From: Bifidobacterium sp. ESL0728
GTDB taxonomy: Bacteria; Actinomycetota; Actinomycetes; Actinomycetales; Bifidobacteriaceae
DNA: 64,000 nucleotides
NCBI RefSeq assembly: GCF_029392015.1
Contig: NZ_CP113925.1
Span: 2,356,001 to 2,420,000 of the forward strand
Reading direction: 5' to 3'
Part shown: one piece after another, positions 33,990 through 42,984 of the stretch
Position numbering within the stretch: the first letter of the stretch is position 1
How the letters are laid out: each line of letters opens with the position of its first letter
The notes under the pieces: model-generated
Told to the model about the DNA's origin: nothing
The model's input: only the letters and a program-made list of their open reading frames with translations
Database searches by the model: none
Made by a program: the position numbers and the translations under genes

Positions 33990-36185
33990 ATGATTCAGCC
34001 AAGTTTGTCAATCAAAGATACAGTATTTTTGGTAATAATTGTCATACTAGTTGCCTTAGGCTTCTTGTTGGCCCATAAGTACTCTACTTATTCAAAAATG
34101 AATCAATCAGAAAATACATCATTTTTAGCACATTTCTGGTTCTCAACACACTCCTGGTTTCATAACCATTGGAACAACGTGGTAAAGCGTTTCCATGACT
34201 ACACGCGATATAGACGAGAAGACTATCAAGAAAACTCTTCAGACAATAACCATAATGACAACGAACTTTACAGTTTGACTCCCGAGTACAGACCTGAAGA
34301 ACATAAAATATATGTCAAGTATCTTGTAGACGCCTTAGAGGATAACCGGAATCATAACATCGCTCTTTCTGGCATCTACGGCTCTGGCAAAAGTAGCATT
34401 CTGGATGGTCTGCGACATGATTCTATTTGGGGCAAACATACATTTACGATTTCCTTATTAGCGACATTGGCTTCGCAGAAAAACGAAGAGAGCGGTGGCA
34501 AACCAAAACCAGATTCTGGCAATCAGACAAGCGATAAAAATGGCGACGACCACGAAAAAAAAGATGAAACAGATTCAGCCGCTAACAAGGGAATCAACAT
34601 AAATATATATCCACAAAACGCCGAGGCGGCGACAGAGAAGCCACATACCAAAAACCAAAATCATGAAATTCAACGAGCTATAGTCAAACAGCTCATTTTT
34701 GCAAACAAACCGACCAGAGCTCGTCAATCGCGATATGCTCTCACACATAAATCAAGCTATTCCGATATAGCCTTAAAGTCATTCTTCATTGCACTTTTGG
34801 CGATGACAATTATTATGACCTTCGTGAAAGAACCCTTCAAAGGGTTTATCCAAACACTTGAACTGCAAGACTCATCTTTAATCAATTTCTTCTCAGACCA
34901 CTTACCAAGTTATCTGAATAATATTTCAATTGGTCAAGCGCTTATAAGTTTTGCACTTTCGTTTATACTTTGCTTCGCCTTTCTTTATTTTTCGGGGTCG
35001 AATTTCCATCTTTCAACAATAAGCATTGGGAAAACCACCATCGATTTCAACAACCAGCAAAGTTATCTTTTCAAAGACTCCTTTGATGAGATCATCTACT
35101 TTTTTGAAACAAATCCTAAAGACAGCGTCATCATTTTCGAAGATTTAGATCGGTTCGATAATCCTGAGATTTTTTATGAGTTACATGAGCTCAATACGAT
35201 ACTTAATAAGGCGCCTACAATTCATCAGACAGTTCGTTTTATTTACGCGACTAAAGATAGTATTTTCGATGACCCGAGCCAGAATTCCGGAGAAGAACAA
35301 CCCGGAATCAATGAATCAAAATTCTTTGATTCAATTATTCATGTAATTCCTTTCTTGTCGATTACGAATGCATTCGAATATGAAAAGGGACTTTTTAAAG
35401 ATATTTGGAACAAACAAGATGTCCAAAATGTATTAATAATTTTAAATAAATATTTGTACGACATGCGATTGCTGAAGGAAATAGCCAACAACTATCACCT
35501 TACGGCAACATTATTTGGTACAACCTTTCCAGAAGGCAGAGAAGCTAAATTCCTAGCGATAATTGCATACCAAATCTTTTATCCTCATGATGCCGAACAA
35601 ATTATATCTGGACACAGTAAACTTGGGGAGATTTTTAATTATTATCATGCCATTGTCAAATATTCTGAGGCAATACTAGAACGACAAAAATTAAATGATG
35701 ATTTTAGAACCATTCTCGATCATAAGAATTTACCATTGTCGCCAATTGGGCAAGATAAGGATCCGACTAGCCTTGAAGCTTTTATCAATCACTGTTTTGG
35801 ACTGGATGAGGACGAAACTAATCTTGCTAAGGACTTGCTCGAGGCAGGACATATCGACGAAAACTTCGATTTTTACACTTTCAGAACAACTGATACAGGA
35901 AATCTGAAAGGCATCAAATTTATACGGGATGTTCTCAATAAACCAAATGGTTTTGATCCTGATTTTCAGCTTGATCCAGACGATCTGAATGATCTGTGGT
36001 TCCAAAGAAATTGGAACAACTGCCAAACTGTAGCAATTTTCAATTTTGATATTCTCGAATTTATTTTAAACCAACTGGCTAAAGATGATGATTCGGAAGA
36101 AGAAAAATACGAAAAAATGCTCAATCATATTTTAGGAAAGATTAACGAGCAGTATGATAACAAGGAGAACGAGCAGTATGACTGA
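33990..36185 (+). CDS. YobI/KAP-type membrane P-loop NTPase
   Basis: 731 residues. TM1 is near residues 10-28 (VFLVIIVILVALGFLLA). YLVDALEDNRNHNIALSGIY leads into Walker A GSGKSS at about 129-134, as in YobI-like P-loop ATPases. Two further hydrophobic segments near 265-285 and 305-330 are inserted between Walker A and Walker B, a hallmark of KAP-type NTPases. Walker B is VIIFEDLDRF near 385, followed by PEIFYELHELN and RFIYATKDSIFDD, strong family motifs. A charged helical C-terminal region follows. It is markedly AT-rich and overlaps the next gene by 8 bp. KAP-related NTPases occur in phage-defence systems, so a defence role is inferred, not shown. Confidence 0.78.
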   Translation: MIQPSLSIKDTVFLVIIVILVALGFLLAHKYSTYSKMNQSENTSFLAHFWFSTHSWFHNHWNNVVKRFHDYTRYRREDYQENSSDNNHNDNELYSLTPEYRPEEHKIYVKYLVDALEDNRNHNIALSGIYGSGKSSILDGLRHDSIWGKHTFTISLLATLASQKNEESGGKPKPDSGNQTSDKNGDDHEKKDETDSAANKGININIYPQNAEAATEKPHTKNQNHEIQRAIVKQLIFANKPTRARQSRYALTHKSSYSDIALKSFFIALLAMTIIMTFVKEPFKGFIQTLELQDSSLINFFSDHLPSYLNNISIGQALISFALSFILCFAFLYFSGSNFHLSTISIGKTTIDFNNQQSYLFKDSFDEIIYFFETNPKDSVIIFEDLDRFDNPEIFYELHELNTILNKAPTIHQTVRFIYATKDSIFDDPSQNSGEEQPGINESKFFDSIIHVIPFLSITNAFEYEKGLFKDIWNKQDVQNVLIILNKYLYDMRLLKEIANNYHLTATLFGTTFPEGREAKFLAIIAYQIFYPHDAEQIISGHSKLGEIFNYYHAIVKYSEAILERQKLNDDFRTILDHKNLPLSPIGQDKDPTSLEAFINHCFGLDEDETNLAKDLLEAGHIDENFDFYTFRTTDTGNLKGIKFIRDVLNKPNGFDPDFQLDPDDLNDLWFQRNWNNCQTVAIFNFDILEFILNQLAKDDDSEEEKYEKMLNHILGKINEQYDNKENEQYD
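36144..36181 (+). repeat. 24-bp-period direct repeat at the junction of the two genes
   Basis: AACGAGCAGTATGA occurs at 36144-36157 and 36168-36181, exactly 24 bp (8 codons) apart, giving NEQYD twice at the end of the NTPase. The second copy supplies the ATG of the next gene, and AAGGAG between the copies is its ribosome-binding site. Confidence 0.8.
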
Positions 36186-37314
36186 TGATAAATCCGGCAG
36201 AAAATTTTTACTGGACTTTTTATTGAATCCATCGATTGAGAATGAACCCAAACTCGATCTAATCGAAAAATTTGCAGACTATTCTCATTGCTTTGAAATC
36301 GTTCAAGATTTCGAAGATCAAAGTGAAGACCTTAAAAGCCGAGTCACCATTACAACAAAAGATTTGCTCATTGCTGCGCTGAAATCAGGCTCAGAAGCCT
36401 CTTATACCACCTCATCTCAAGAGAATATTGTAAATTTAGTCAACTCGTTTTGGAAAGAAATAGAAAACAATCAGGATAAAGCTGAAATAGAAGACCATAT
36501 CAAACATATCTATGCCGGAGAAAATAAGATCCAAACTTTTGATGCATCTTGGGATAAAGATTTTTATCTTTTCTTAATAAGGAATAATCTAATAGAGCTA
36601 AACAGAAATATCATTCTCACTCTCGCTAGACAGGACAATTCTCTCATCAAAAAAGAGAGAGGCTATTCCTTCCATGATGAGGAACTCATCTCCTTGGATT
36701 TTTTCTACTACACATTCAAAGCAATTAAATCCCAAACTTATGATGCAATCCGACATGATTTACCCGCATATGCTTCATGTCTGGAGACTGACGACGATTA
36801 TGCATTCTGTACCCTTTTTATAAGTTACTCTGGGCAGAAAACTCAAGTACTTGCTAATCTTTATGAAGATCTTGCTCAGACTGAAGACGCAAACGTCACT
36901 GTTGATCATCTACTCGACCATAAAACTTATGATTATAGAATCAGTTTCAAACTTTTACTTGATGAACTAATTAAAAGAGAGCAGAATTCAAAAGAAAATC
37001 TAGCAAAAAACAGAACAACCTTTTTGAATGCACTTTTTAAGCATCAAATGCTTTCCCGGTCTTTCGAGGGGATAGAAGAATATTGTACTCTTATTGACAG
37101 CAAGGATCTTGACTATATCAAAGAGAGTGACCTAGCAACTTCTCTGGTTGACACCGCTGTCAAAAATAAAATAAAAATTACTCAAGACGATTACAATAAA
37201 ATCGCACCATACCTCATTTCATTCCAAAAAATCAACAAGGCTTCAAAGCAAACGTTAGAAAAACTAGATAAATACGCTTCCAAGAAAAAACTACAAGCCT
37301 GGCTACCAAATTAA
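36178..37314 (+). CDS. Unrecognised partner protein of the YobI-like NTPase
   Basis: 378 residues, acidic, helical and AT-rich, with no transmembrane segment, signal peptide or catalytic motif that I recognise. The start at 36178 follows AAGGAG and overlaps the NTPase stop by 8 bp (ATG ACTGA), so translation is coupled; an in-frame ATG at 36154 is less well placed. The combined length of the two products (about 1110 residues) is near that of single-chain YobI proteins as I recall them, so this may be the C-terminal part of a naturally split YobI-like system, or the result of a frameshift helped by the 24-bp duplication at the junction. The clear ribosome-binding site favours two real genes. 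It would act with the NTPase as regulator or effector; function unknown. Confidence 0.6.
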   Translation: MTDDKSGRKFLLDFLLNPSIENEPKLDLIEKFADYSHCFEIVQDFEDQSEDLKSRVTITTKDLLIAALKSGSEASYTTSSQENIVNLVNSFWKEIENNQDKAEIEDHIKHIYAGENKIQTFDASWDKDFYLFLIRNNLIELNRNIILTLARQDNSLIKKERGYSFHDEELISLDFFYYTFKAIKSQTYDAIRHDLPAYASCLETDDDYAFCTLFISYSGQKTQVLANLYEDLAQTEDANVTVDHLLDHKTYDYRISFKLLLDELIKREQNSKENLAKNRTTFLNALFKHQMLSRSFEGIEEYCTLIDSKDLDYIKESDLATSLVDTAVKNKIKITQDDYNKIAPYLISFQKINKASKQTLEKLDKYASKKKLQAWLPN

Positions 37315-37394
37315 TTGTGATTCGCACGACAAAGACGGGCACGGCATCAGTTTTACGCTGATTGATACGGGAGTTACCACTACACTTAAGCGGT

Positions 37395-38933
37395 ATGAAT
37401 GAACAAAAAACTTGGGTGAACCCTCTGCGCGACCCGCGAGACCTACGGCTGCCGCGCATTGCCGGACCCTGCAGCCTGGTGATTTTCGGCGTCACCGGCG
37501 ATCTGGCGAAAAAGAAACTGCAGCCGGCCATATATGACTTGGCCAATCGTGGCCTTCTGCCGCCAAGCTTCGGCCTCATCGGTTTCGGCCGTCGCCCGTG
37601 GAGCAACGAGGAATTCGCCAACTTTGTCAAGGAAAACGTAAAGGCCCGCTGCCGCACACCGTTCCGCGAATCGACCTGGACGAATCTCGCCAAAGGCATC
37701 CGCTTCGTGCAGGGCACGTTCGACGACAAGGCGGCTTTCGAGCGCTTGAGCCAAACGGTCAAGGAACTCGACCGCGACCGTGGAACCCGTGGTAACCACG
37801 CGTTCTACATGTCCGTGCCGCCGAGCGCCTTCCCCATCGTCTCCAAGCAACTCGCCGATTCCGGGCTGGCAAAGTCCAACAACGATGCCTGGCGCCGTGT
37901 GATCATCGAGAAGCCGTTCGGCCACGACCTTCAAAGCGCAAAGGAACTCGACCGCGTCGTCTCCGAGGTCTTCGACCCGAGCTCGGTCTTCCGCATTGAC
38001 CACTACTTGGGCAAGGAAACCGTGCAGAACATGCTGGCGCTGCGGTTCGCCAACTCCATGTTCGAGCCGATCTGGAACTCCAACTACGTCGACCACGTGC
38101 AGATCACGATGGCCGAGGACATGGGCATCGGCGGTCGCGCGGGTTATTACGACGGCATCGGCGCCGCACGCGACGTAATACAGAATCATTTGCTGCAGCT
38201 GATGGCCCTGACCGCGATGGAAGAGCCGGTGAGCTTCGCAGCCTCCGACCTTACTGCCGAAAAAACGAAAGTGCTTTCCGCCGTCCGCCTGCCTGGTGAC
38301 CTTGGCGCCTATACCGCCCGTGGCCAGTACGCCGCCGGGTGGCAGGGCTCCGAGGAAGTCTGCGGCTACCTCGACGAAAAGGGCATCGACAAATCCAGCG
38401 TCACCGAGACTTATGCGGCCATCACGCTTGACGTCGATACACGCCGCTGGGCTGGAGTGCCGTTCTACCTGCGCACCGGCAAGCGCCTAGGCAAGCGCGT
38501 CACGGAAATAGCCGTGGTCTTCAAGCGCGCCCCGCATCTGCCCTTCGAGCAGACCGCAGTGCGCGAACTCGGCAACAATGCCATCGTCATCCGCGTGCAG
38601 CCCAACGAAGGCGTCACCATGCGCTTCGGCGCGAAGGTGCCAGGCGCCACCGCCATGGAAGTCCGCGATGTGTCGATGGACTTCAGCTACGGCCAAAGCT
38701 TCACCGAAAACTCGCCCGAGGCTTACGAACGCTTGATTTTGGACGTGCTACTCGGCGATCCGCCACTTTTCCCGACCACCAAAGAGGTCGATTTGAGCTG
38801 GCAGATTCTCGACCCGATCGAGGAATACTGGGCCACGCTCGGCCAGCCGCAGCCCTACCGCGCCGGCACTTGGGGACCGAAGGAAGCTGACGAAATGCTT
38901 GAGCGCGATGGACGCCATTGGAGGATGCCATGA
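37395..38933 (+). CDS. zwf: Glucose-6-phosphate 1-dehydrogenase
   Basis: 512-residue cytosolic enzyme that oxidises glucose 6-phosphate to 6-phosphogluconolactone with NADP+. The N-terminal FGVTGDLAKKKL dinucleotide motif and the active-site RIDHYLGKE signature (residues about 196-204) are present, and length is standard. An upstream TTG in frame at 37362 is rejected; ATG at 37395 gives the usual N-terminus (MNEQKTWVNPLRDPRD) common to actinobacterial Zwf. It is first in a zwf-opcA-pgl block, with ATGA overlap to opcA, which supplies NADPH and pentoses alongside the bifid shunt. GC content returns to the genomic level at this gene, marking the right edge of the AT-rich island. Confidence 0.93.
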   Translation: MNEQKTWVNPLRDPRDLRLPRIAGPCSLVIFGVTGDLAKKKLQPAIYDLANRGLLPPSFGLIGFGRRPWSNEEFANFVKENVKARCRTPFRESTWTNLAKGIRFVQGTFDDKAAFERLSQTVKELDRDRGTRGNHAFYMSVPPSAFPIVSKQLADSGLAKSNNDAWRRVIIEKPFGHDLQSAKELDRVVSEVFDPSSVFRIDHYLGKETVQNMLALRFANSMFEPIWNSNYVDHVQITMAEDMGIGGRAGYYDGIGAARDVIQNHLLQLMALTAMEEPVSFAASDLTAEKTKVLSAVRLPGDLGAYTARGQYAAGWQGSEEVCGYLDEKGIDKSSVTETYAAITLDVDTRRWAGVPFYLRTGKRLGKRVTEIAVVFKRAPHLPFEQTAVRELGNNAIVIRVQPNEGVTMRFGAKVPGATAMEVRDVSMDFSYGQSFTENSPEAYERLILDVLLGDPPLFPTTKEVDLSWQILDPIEEYWATLGQPQPYRAGTWGPKEADEMLERDGRHWRMP

Positions 38934-39904
38934 TTATCAAAATGCCCGATACCGAGACCAGCGCCATCGCGCGCAAAATCGACGAGCTGCACCAGGAGCG
39001 CGGCGAGGCGGGTAACGACCGCGTCCTGACGCTCATCATCTCGACAGACGAGCAAGAGCTCGAGAATGCTTTGAGAATCGCCAATTCCGCAGGCCGCGAG
39101 CACCCGTGCCGTGTCATCGCCATCGTGCCGAACAGCAAGGAACTGCCCTTCTGCGACGTTGACAAGGAGCCGGACTGCTACGTCACCGATTCCGGCGACG
39201 TCGAAACCGACCTTGACGCGCAGGTTCGCTTCGGCGCGGACGCCGGGGCAGGCGAAGTCATCATCCTGCGGCCGCGCGGCGGGCTTTGCCAGCACACGGA
39301 CACGTTGGTCATGCCTCTGCTGGTGCCCGATGCCCCGGTCGTCACTTGGTGGCCAACCAATCCGCCGGTCAATCCGTCGAAGGACCCGCTTGGTGCCATG
39401 GCCGGAAGCCGTATTACAGATGCACTGCGTTCCAAAAAACTGGACAAGACCTTTGCCGAGCTTCGCGCCAATTGGGAACCGAAGGACGTCGACTTCTCGT
39501 GGACACGCCTGACCACTTGGCGTGCGATGCTGGCCACCACCATCGACCAGCCGCCGCATCTGCCGATTGAGTCCGTCAGGGTCAGCGGTCAACCCGATTA
39601 CTTGCCGCTTAAGTTGCTTGCGGCGTGGCTTGCTCTGGCGCTGAAAGTACCGGTGGAGCTGGGTTATGTCACCGGTGCCGAAGCCATTACCGGAGTGTAC
39701 CTGAAACGTTCGGACGGCGTGATTTCAATGGAACGGCCGGATTCGCGCGAAGCCGTGATCAGCCAGCCCGGCCAAGCGCCACAACGCGTGTCCATGCCGT
39801 TGCGTTCGCTTGAGGACTGCCTGAGCGAAGAACTGCGCCGCATCGACCCGGACGAAGTCTATGCCGACGTGATCCGCAAGGGCTGGGATATGATTCAAGA
39901 CTGA
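38930..39904 (+). CDS. opcA: Glucose-6-phosphate dehydrogenase assembly protein OpcA
   Basis: 324-residue OpcA family protein, required in actinobacteria and cyanobacteria for assembly or activation of glucose-6-phosphate dehydrogenase. It overlaps zwf by 4 bp (ATGA) and has GGAGG just upstream, so the two are translated together. VTWWPTNPPVNPSKDPLG and the TRLTTWRAMLA segment are characteristic of the family. No catalytic site is expected. Confidence 0.9.
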   Translation: MIIKMPDTETSAIARKIDELHQERGEAGNDRVLTLIISTDEQELENALRIANSAGREHPCRVIAIVPNSKELPFCDVDKEPDCYVTDSGDVETDLDAQVRFGADAGAGEVIILRPRGGLCQHTDTLVMPLLVPDAPVVTWWPTNPPVNPSKDPLGAMAGSRITDALRSKKLDKTFAELRANWEPKDVDFSWTRLTTWRAMLATTIDQPPHLPIESVRVSGQPDYLPLKLLAAWLALALKVPVELGYVTGAEAITGVYLKRSDGVISMERPDSREAVISQPGQAPQRVSMPLRSLEDCLSEELRRIDPDEVYADVIRKGWDMIQD

Positions 39905-39910
39905 GCCGAA

Positions 39911-39984
39911 GCACAAGTCGGTAGATAGCTTTTTAAGATTGGCGGAAAATAGCCATTCCGGAAAATCCATCTACCGACTTGTGC
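39911..39984 (+). terminator. 16-bp perfect inverted repeat between opcA and pgl
   Basis: GCACAAGTCGGTAGAT (39911-39926) pairs perfectly with ATCTACCGACTTGTGC (39969-39984) across a 42-nt loop that itself holds a CGGAA-rich hairpin. It lies 6 bp after the opcA stop and 20 bp before pgl, and lacks a T-run, so it may attenuate or stabilise transcripts rather than terminate them. Confidence 0.65.
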
Positions 39985-40003
39985 GTAATAGAGTGGAGAA
40001 ATT

Positions 40004-40924
40004 ATGGTTAATCGAAAACTGGAAGTGTATAAGGACGCGGAAACCGTGGCCCAGGCCGCGGCACAACGCACGCTCCTCGCCATTTTGGACGGGCTGAGCG
40101 AATGGCGTGCAGCCGATCCTGATACTGGAAATACGGATTCAGCGACACTACACACAACGAACCAGTCCAAACAAGCCGATTCTCTCTGTTCCGCGAAATC
40201 AGAAAACCAGGCTACACCACAGCCTGCTGCCGTTCGCAGCCGTTACGACGTGGCGCTTACCGGTGGCTCCGACATCCTGCGAGCGCTGACCTACATGGCC
40301 TCCAATCCTTTGGCCGATGCCATTGACTGGAATCACGTCCATTTTTGGTGGGGCGACGACCGATTTGTGGCCGCAACCGACGAAGATCGCAGCTCGTATC
40401 AGGCTCGCAAACGTTTCCTCGACAAACTGGTAGCTGACGGACGTCTGCCGGAAAACAATATCCACGAGATGGCCGCAGATACGCGTACCCCAGAACAAGT
40501 CGCCACTGCCAGCGACGCCGAAAACGACGAGCTGTTGGCCAAAGCAGCCGCCGATTATGAAGCCGAACTCAGGCGCGAGCTCGGCGACGAGCCGACAATG
40601 GACCTGCTGATTCTCGGCATGGGCCCAGACGGGCACTTTGCCTCGCTTTTCCCGAACCACAACGGAATCAAGATAACCGACCTGACACGTCTGGTCGTAG
40701 GGGACTCGCACTCCCCCAAGATGCCACCGCTGCGTATCTCCATGACCGCTCCGATGCTGGCACGCAGCCGCCGCACCTGGATGCTCACATGCGGAGCCGG
40801 CAAGGCCGATGCCACCGCCCACGTCTTCGCCCAACCCAACAACCCCGCCTACCCCGCAAGCTTCGCCACAGGAACCGAGGAGTTTGCTTGGTTTACGACG
40901 GCTGATGCTGTGACCGAACTTTAG
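40004..40924 (+). CDS. pgl: 6-phosphogluconolactonase
   Basis: 306-residue DevB/SOL-type enzyme that hydrolyses 6-phosphogluconolactone to 6-phosphogluconate, the second step of the oxidative pentose-phosphate pathway. It shows the NagB/Pgl fold motifs ALTGGSDILRAL, WWGDDRFV, SSYQARKRFLD and the substrate-binding LILGMGPDGHFASLFP. An insertion near residues 40-75 (Gln/Ser/Thr-rich) is longer than usual and may be a surface loop. It follows opcA after a long inverted repeat, so expression could differ from that of zwf-opcA. Confidence 0.9.
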   Translation: MVNRKLEVYKDAETVAQAAAQRTLLAILDGLSEWRAADPDTGNTDSATLHTTNQSKQADSLCSAKSENQATPQPAAVRSRYDVALTGGSDILRALTYMASNPLADAIDWNHVHFWWGDDRFVAATDEDRSSYQARKRFLDKLVADGRLPENNIHEMAADTRTPEQVATASDAENDELLAKAAADYEAELRRELGDEPTMDLLILGMGPDGHFASLFPNHNGIKITDLTRLVVGDSHSPKMPPLRISMTAPMLARSRRTWMLTCGAGKADATAHVFAQPNNPAYPASFATGTEEFAWFTTADAVTEL

Positions 40925-41143
40925 AAATCCACGGATGAATCGATGTACAGATGCTTGACCTGAACAAATCAGGGTCAAATTAGCTCATGCCAAGCATCTA
41001 TAAAGATCAACATATAAAAGTGACATCCAATAAAACCAACACTGAAAAACACCAAATGATGAAAAAATAACGCGTCGATGATGAAAATTACACTGCGCTC
41101 ATTAATTGTAATGCACTATAAAACAAATTTATCATAAATACGA

Positions 41144-41181
41144 TTTGTGCCTCCGCTCCCCAAAAGGAACGGAGGCACAAA
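41144..41181. terminator. Bidirectional terminator between pgl and gnd
   Basis: TTTGTGCCTCCG (41144-41155) pairs perfectly with CGGAGGCACAAA (41170-41181), flanked by AAA/TTT tracts, between convergent genes. The preceding 200 bp (40925-41143) are AT-rich with no gene. Confidence 0.85.
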
Positions 41182-41259
41182 CGTTACTGACGTTACTAGC
41201 CGGCTGAGCTAACCTAGCGAATAATCAGTTAGCCAGGCAAATCAGGCGCCGACAACCAA

Positions 41260-42720
41260 TCAGTCGGACATCTTTTCTTCCGGACGACCCTTCTCGGCCC
41301 AGAGGGTGTGGAAGACGCCGGGCTCGTCAACGCGGCCATAGGTGTGGGCACCGAAGTAATCACGCTGAGCCTGGATGATGGTGGCGGGCAGGCGCTTGGA
41401 ACGCAGAGCATCGTAGTAGGAAAGCGAAGTCGAGAAGACCGGAGCGGGGATACCGCAGGTCACAGCCTTGGCCACAACGCGACGCCAAGAAGCCTGCGCT
41501 TTTTCGATGGCGCTCTTGAAGTACGGGGCGAAGAGCAGCGAAACGTCAGCCTCGCCGGACTCGAACGCGTCGGAAACGACGTTCAGGAACTGGGCACGAA
41601 TGATGCAGCCACCGCGCCAAATACGCGCAACCGCAGCCAGATCGATCTTCCAATCATATTCCTTGGCGCCGTCGTTGATCTCGTTGAAGCCCTGTGCGTA
41701 GGCGACGATCTTGGAGGCGTAAAGCGCCTGACGGATGTCTTCGATGAACGCCTTGCGCTCGTCATCGTTCGCAAACGTAATCTTGCCATCGGGGCCGGCC
41801 ATATTCTGCTTGGCTGCACCTTCGCGTAGCGCGGTCTGGTCGGAAAGTCCACGAGCGAACACGCCTTCGGCGATGGCGGTGACCGGAGTGCCGAGCTCAA
41901 GGGCGGTCTGAACCGTCCAAGTGCCGGTGCCCTTCATACCAGCCTGATCGACGATGACGTCAACCAGCGGCTTGCCGGTCTTCTTGTCCTTTTCGTGCAG
42001 CAGGTCGGCGGTGATCTCGATCAGGTAGGAATTGAGCTCGGTCTTGTCCCAAGCCTCGAACACGTCGCCGATCTCATCAGGGGTCATGCCCATGCCGCGA
42101 CGCATGAGGTCGTAGCTTTCGGCGATGAGCTGCATGTCGGCGTACTCAATGCCGTTATGAACCATCTTGACGAAGTGGCCGGCGCCGTTCTCACCGATGT
42201 GGGTGACGCAGGGCTCGCCTTCCGCCTTTGCAGCGATGGACTTCAAGATCGGGCCGAGAGTCTTCCAGGACTCGTCGGTGCCGCCGGGCATGAGGGACGG
42301 ACCATTGAGCGCGCCCTCTTCGCCGCCGGAAACGCCGCAACCGACGAAGTGCAGGCCGCGAGCGCGGATTTCCTTCTCACGACGGATGGTGTCTTTGAAG
42401 TAGGCGTTGCCGCCGTCGACGATGATGTCGCCCGGATCCATGGCATCCGCGAGCGCCTCGATCATGGCGTCGGTCGGGGCTCCGGCCTTGACCAGAATGA
42501 TGGCCGTGCGCGGCTTGGTGAGCGACGCCACGAACTCGTCGATGGTCTTGGTGGGCACGAATTTGCCCTCGTTGCCATGCTCCTTCATGAGCTTTTCGGT
42601 GCGCTCATAGTGACGATTGTAAAGCGCCACGGTATTGCCATGATGCGCAAGGTTCCTTGCGAGGTTCGAACCCATGGCCGCCAGACCGACGACTCCAATA
42701 TTTGCAATAGCTTCCGTCAT
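41260..42720 (-). CDS. gnd: 6-phosphogluconate dehydrogenase (decarboxylating)
   Basis: 486-residue enzyme that converts 6-phosphogluconate to ribulose 5-phosphate and CO2 with NADP+. N-terminal Rossmann motif VGLAAMGSNLARNLA, catalytic GCGVSGGEEGALNGPSLMPGG, and the VHNGIEYADMQLI signature with the catalytic lysine region are all present; length is typical of Gram-positive Gnd. It is convergent with zwf-opcA-pgl, completing the oxidative branch in one locus. Ribosome-binding site GAAAGGCGAAC. A 260-bp gap without genes separates it from the phosphatase. Confidence 0.95.
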   Translation of the reverse strand: MTEAIANIGVVGLAAMGSNLARNLAHHGNTVALYNRHYERTEKLMKEHGNEGKFVPTKTIDEFVASLTKPRTAIILVKAGAPTDAMIEALADAMDPGDIIVDGGNAYFKDTIRREKEIRARGLHFVGCGVSGGEEGALNGPSLMPGGTDESWKTLGPILKSIAAKAEGEPCVTHIGENGAGHFVKMVHNGIEYADMQLIAESYDLMRRGMGMTPDEIGDVFEAWDKTELNSYLIEITADLLHEKDKKTGKPLVDVIVDQAGMKGTGTWTVQTALELGTPVTAIAEGVFARGLSDQTALREGAAKQNMAGPDGKITFANDDERKAFIEDIRQALYASKIVAYAQGFNEINDGAKEYDWKIDLAAVARIWRGGCIIRAQFLNVVSDAFESGEADVSLLFAPYFKSAIEKAQASWRRVVAKAVTCGIPAPVFSTSLSYYDALRSKRLPATIIQAQRDYFGAHTYGRVDEPGVFHTLWAEKGRPEEKMSD

Positions 42721-42984
42721 TGTTCGCCTTTCAATTTGACATTTCTTCGGCGGAGGTGGGCAATCAATCTACCATCTTTCCGGTGCCCTTCATTCCGCCT
42801 AAGCTCTTAGTATTTCGGGACTTCGATAAAATCCGAAATCATACCCTCTTAAGTCTATATCCATATGCGTCTACTTGCTCTCAGAAAACGTGCAATGCCC
42901 CACATTGCCGCCAATCCACGGCCTGCAAATTCCGGCAACATGGCGATAAACCGTTATCTGTTCTTGTTATTTTGCATATTCTGC

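Noticed and set aside
33990..37314. Frameshift artefact joining the two island genes
   Set aside because: A good ribosome-binding site and an 8-bp overlap favour two real genes, although a natural split of a single-chain ancestor remains possible.
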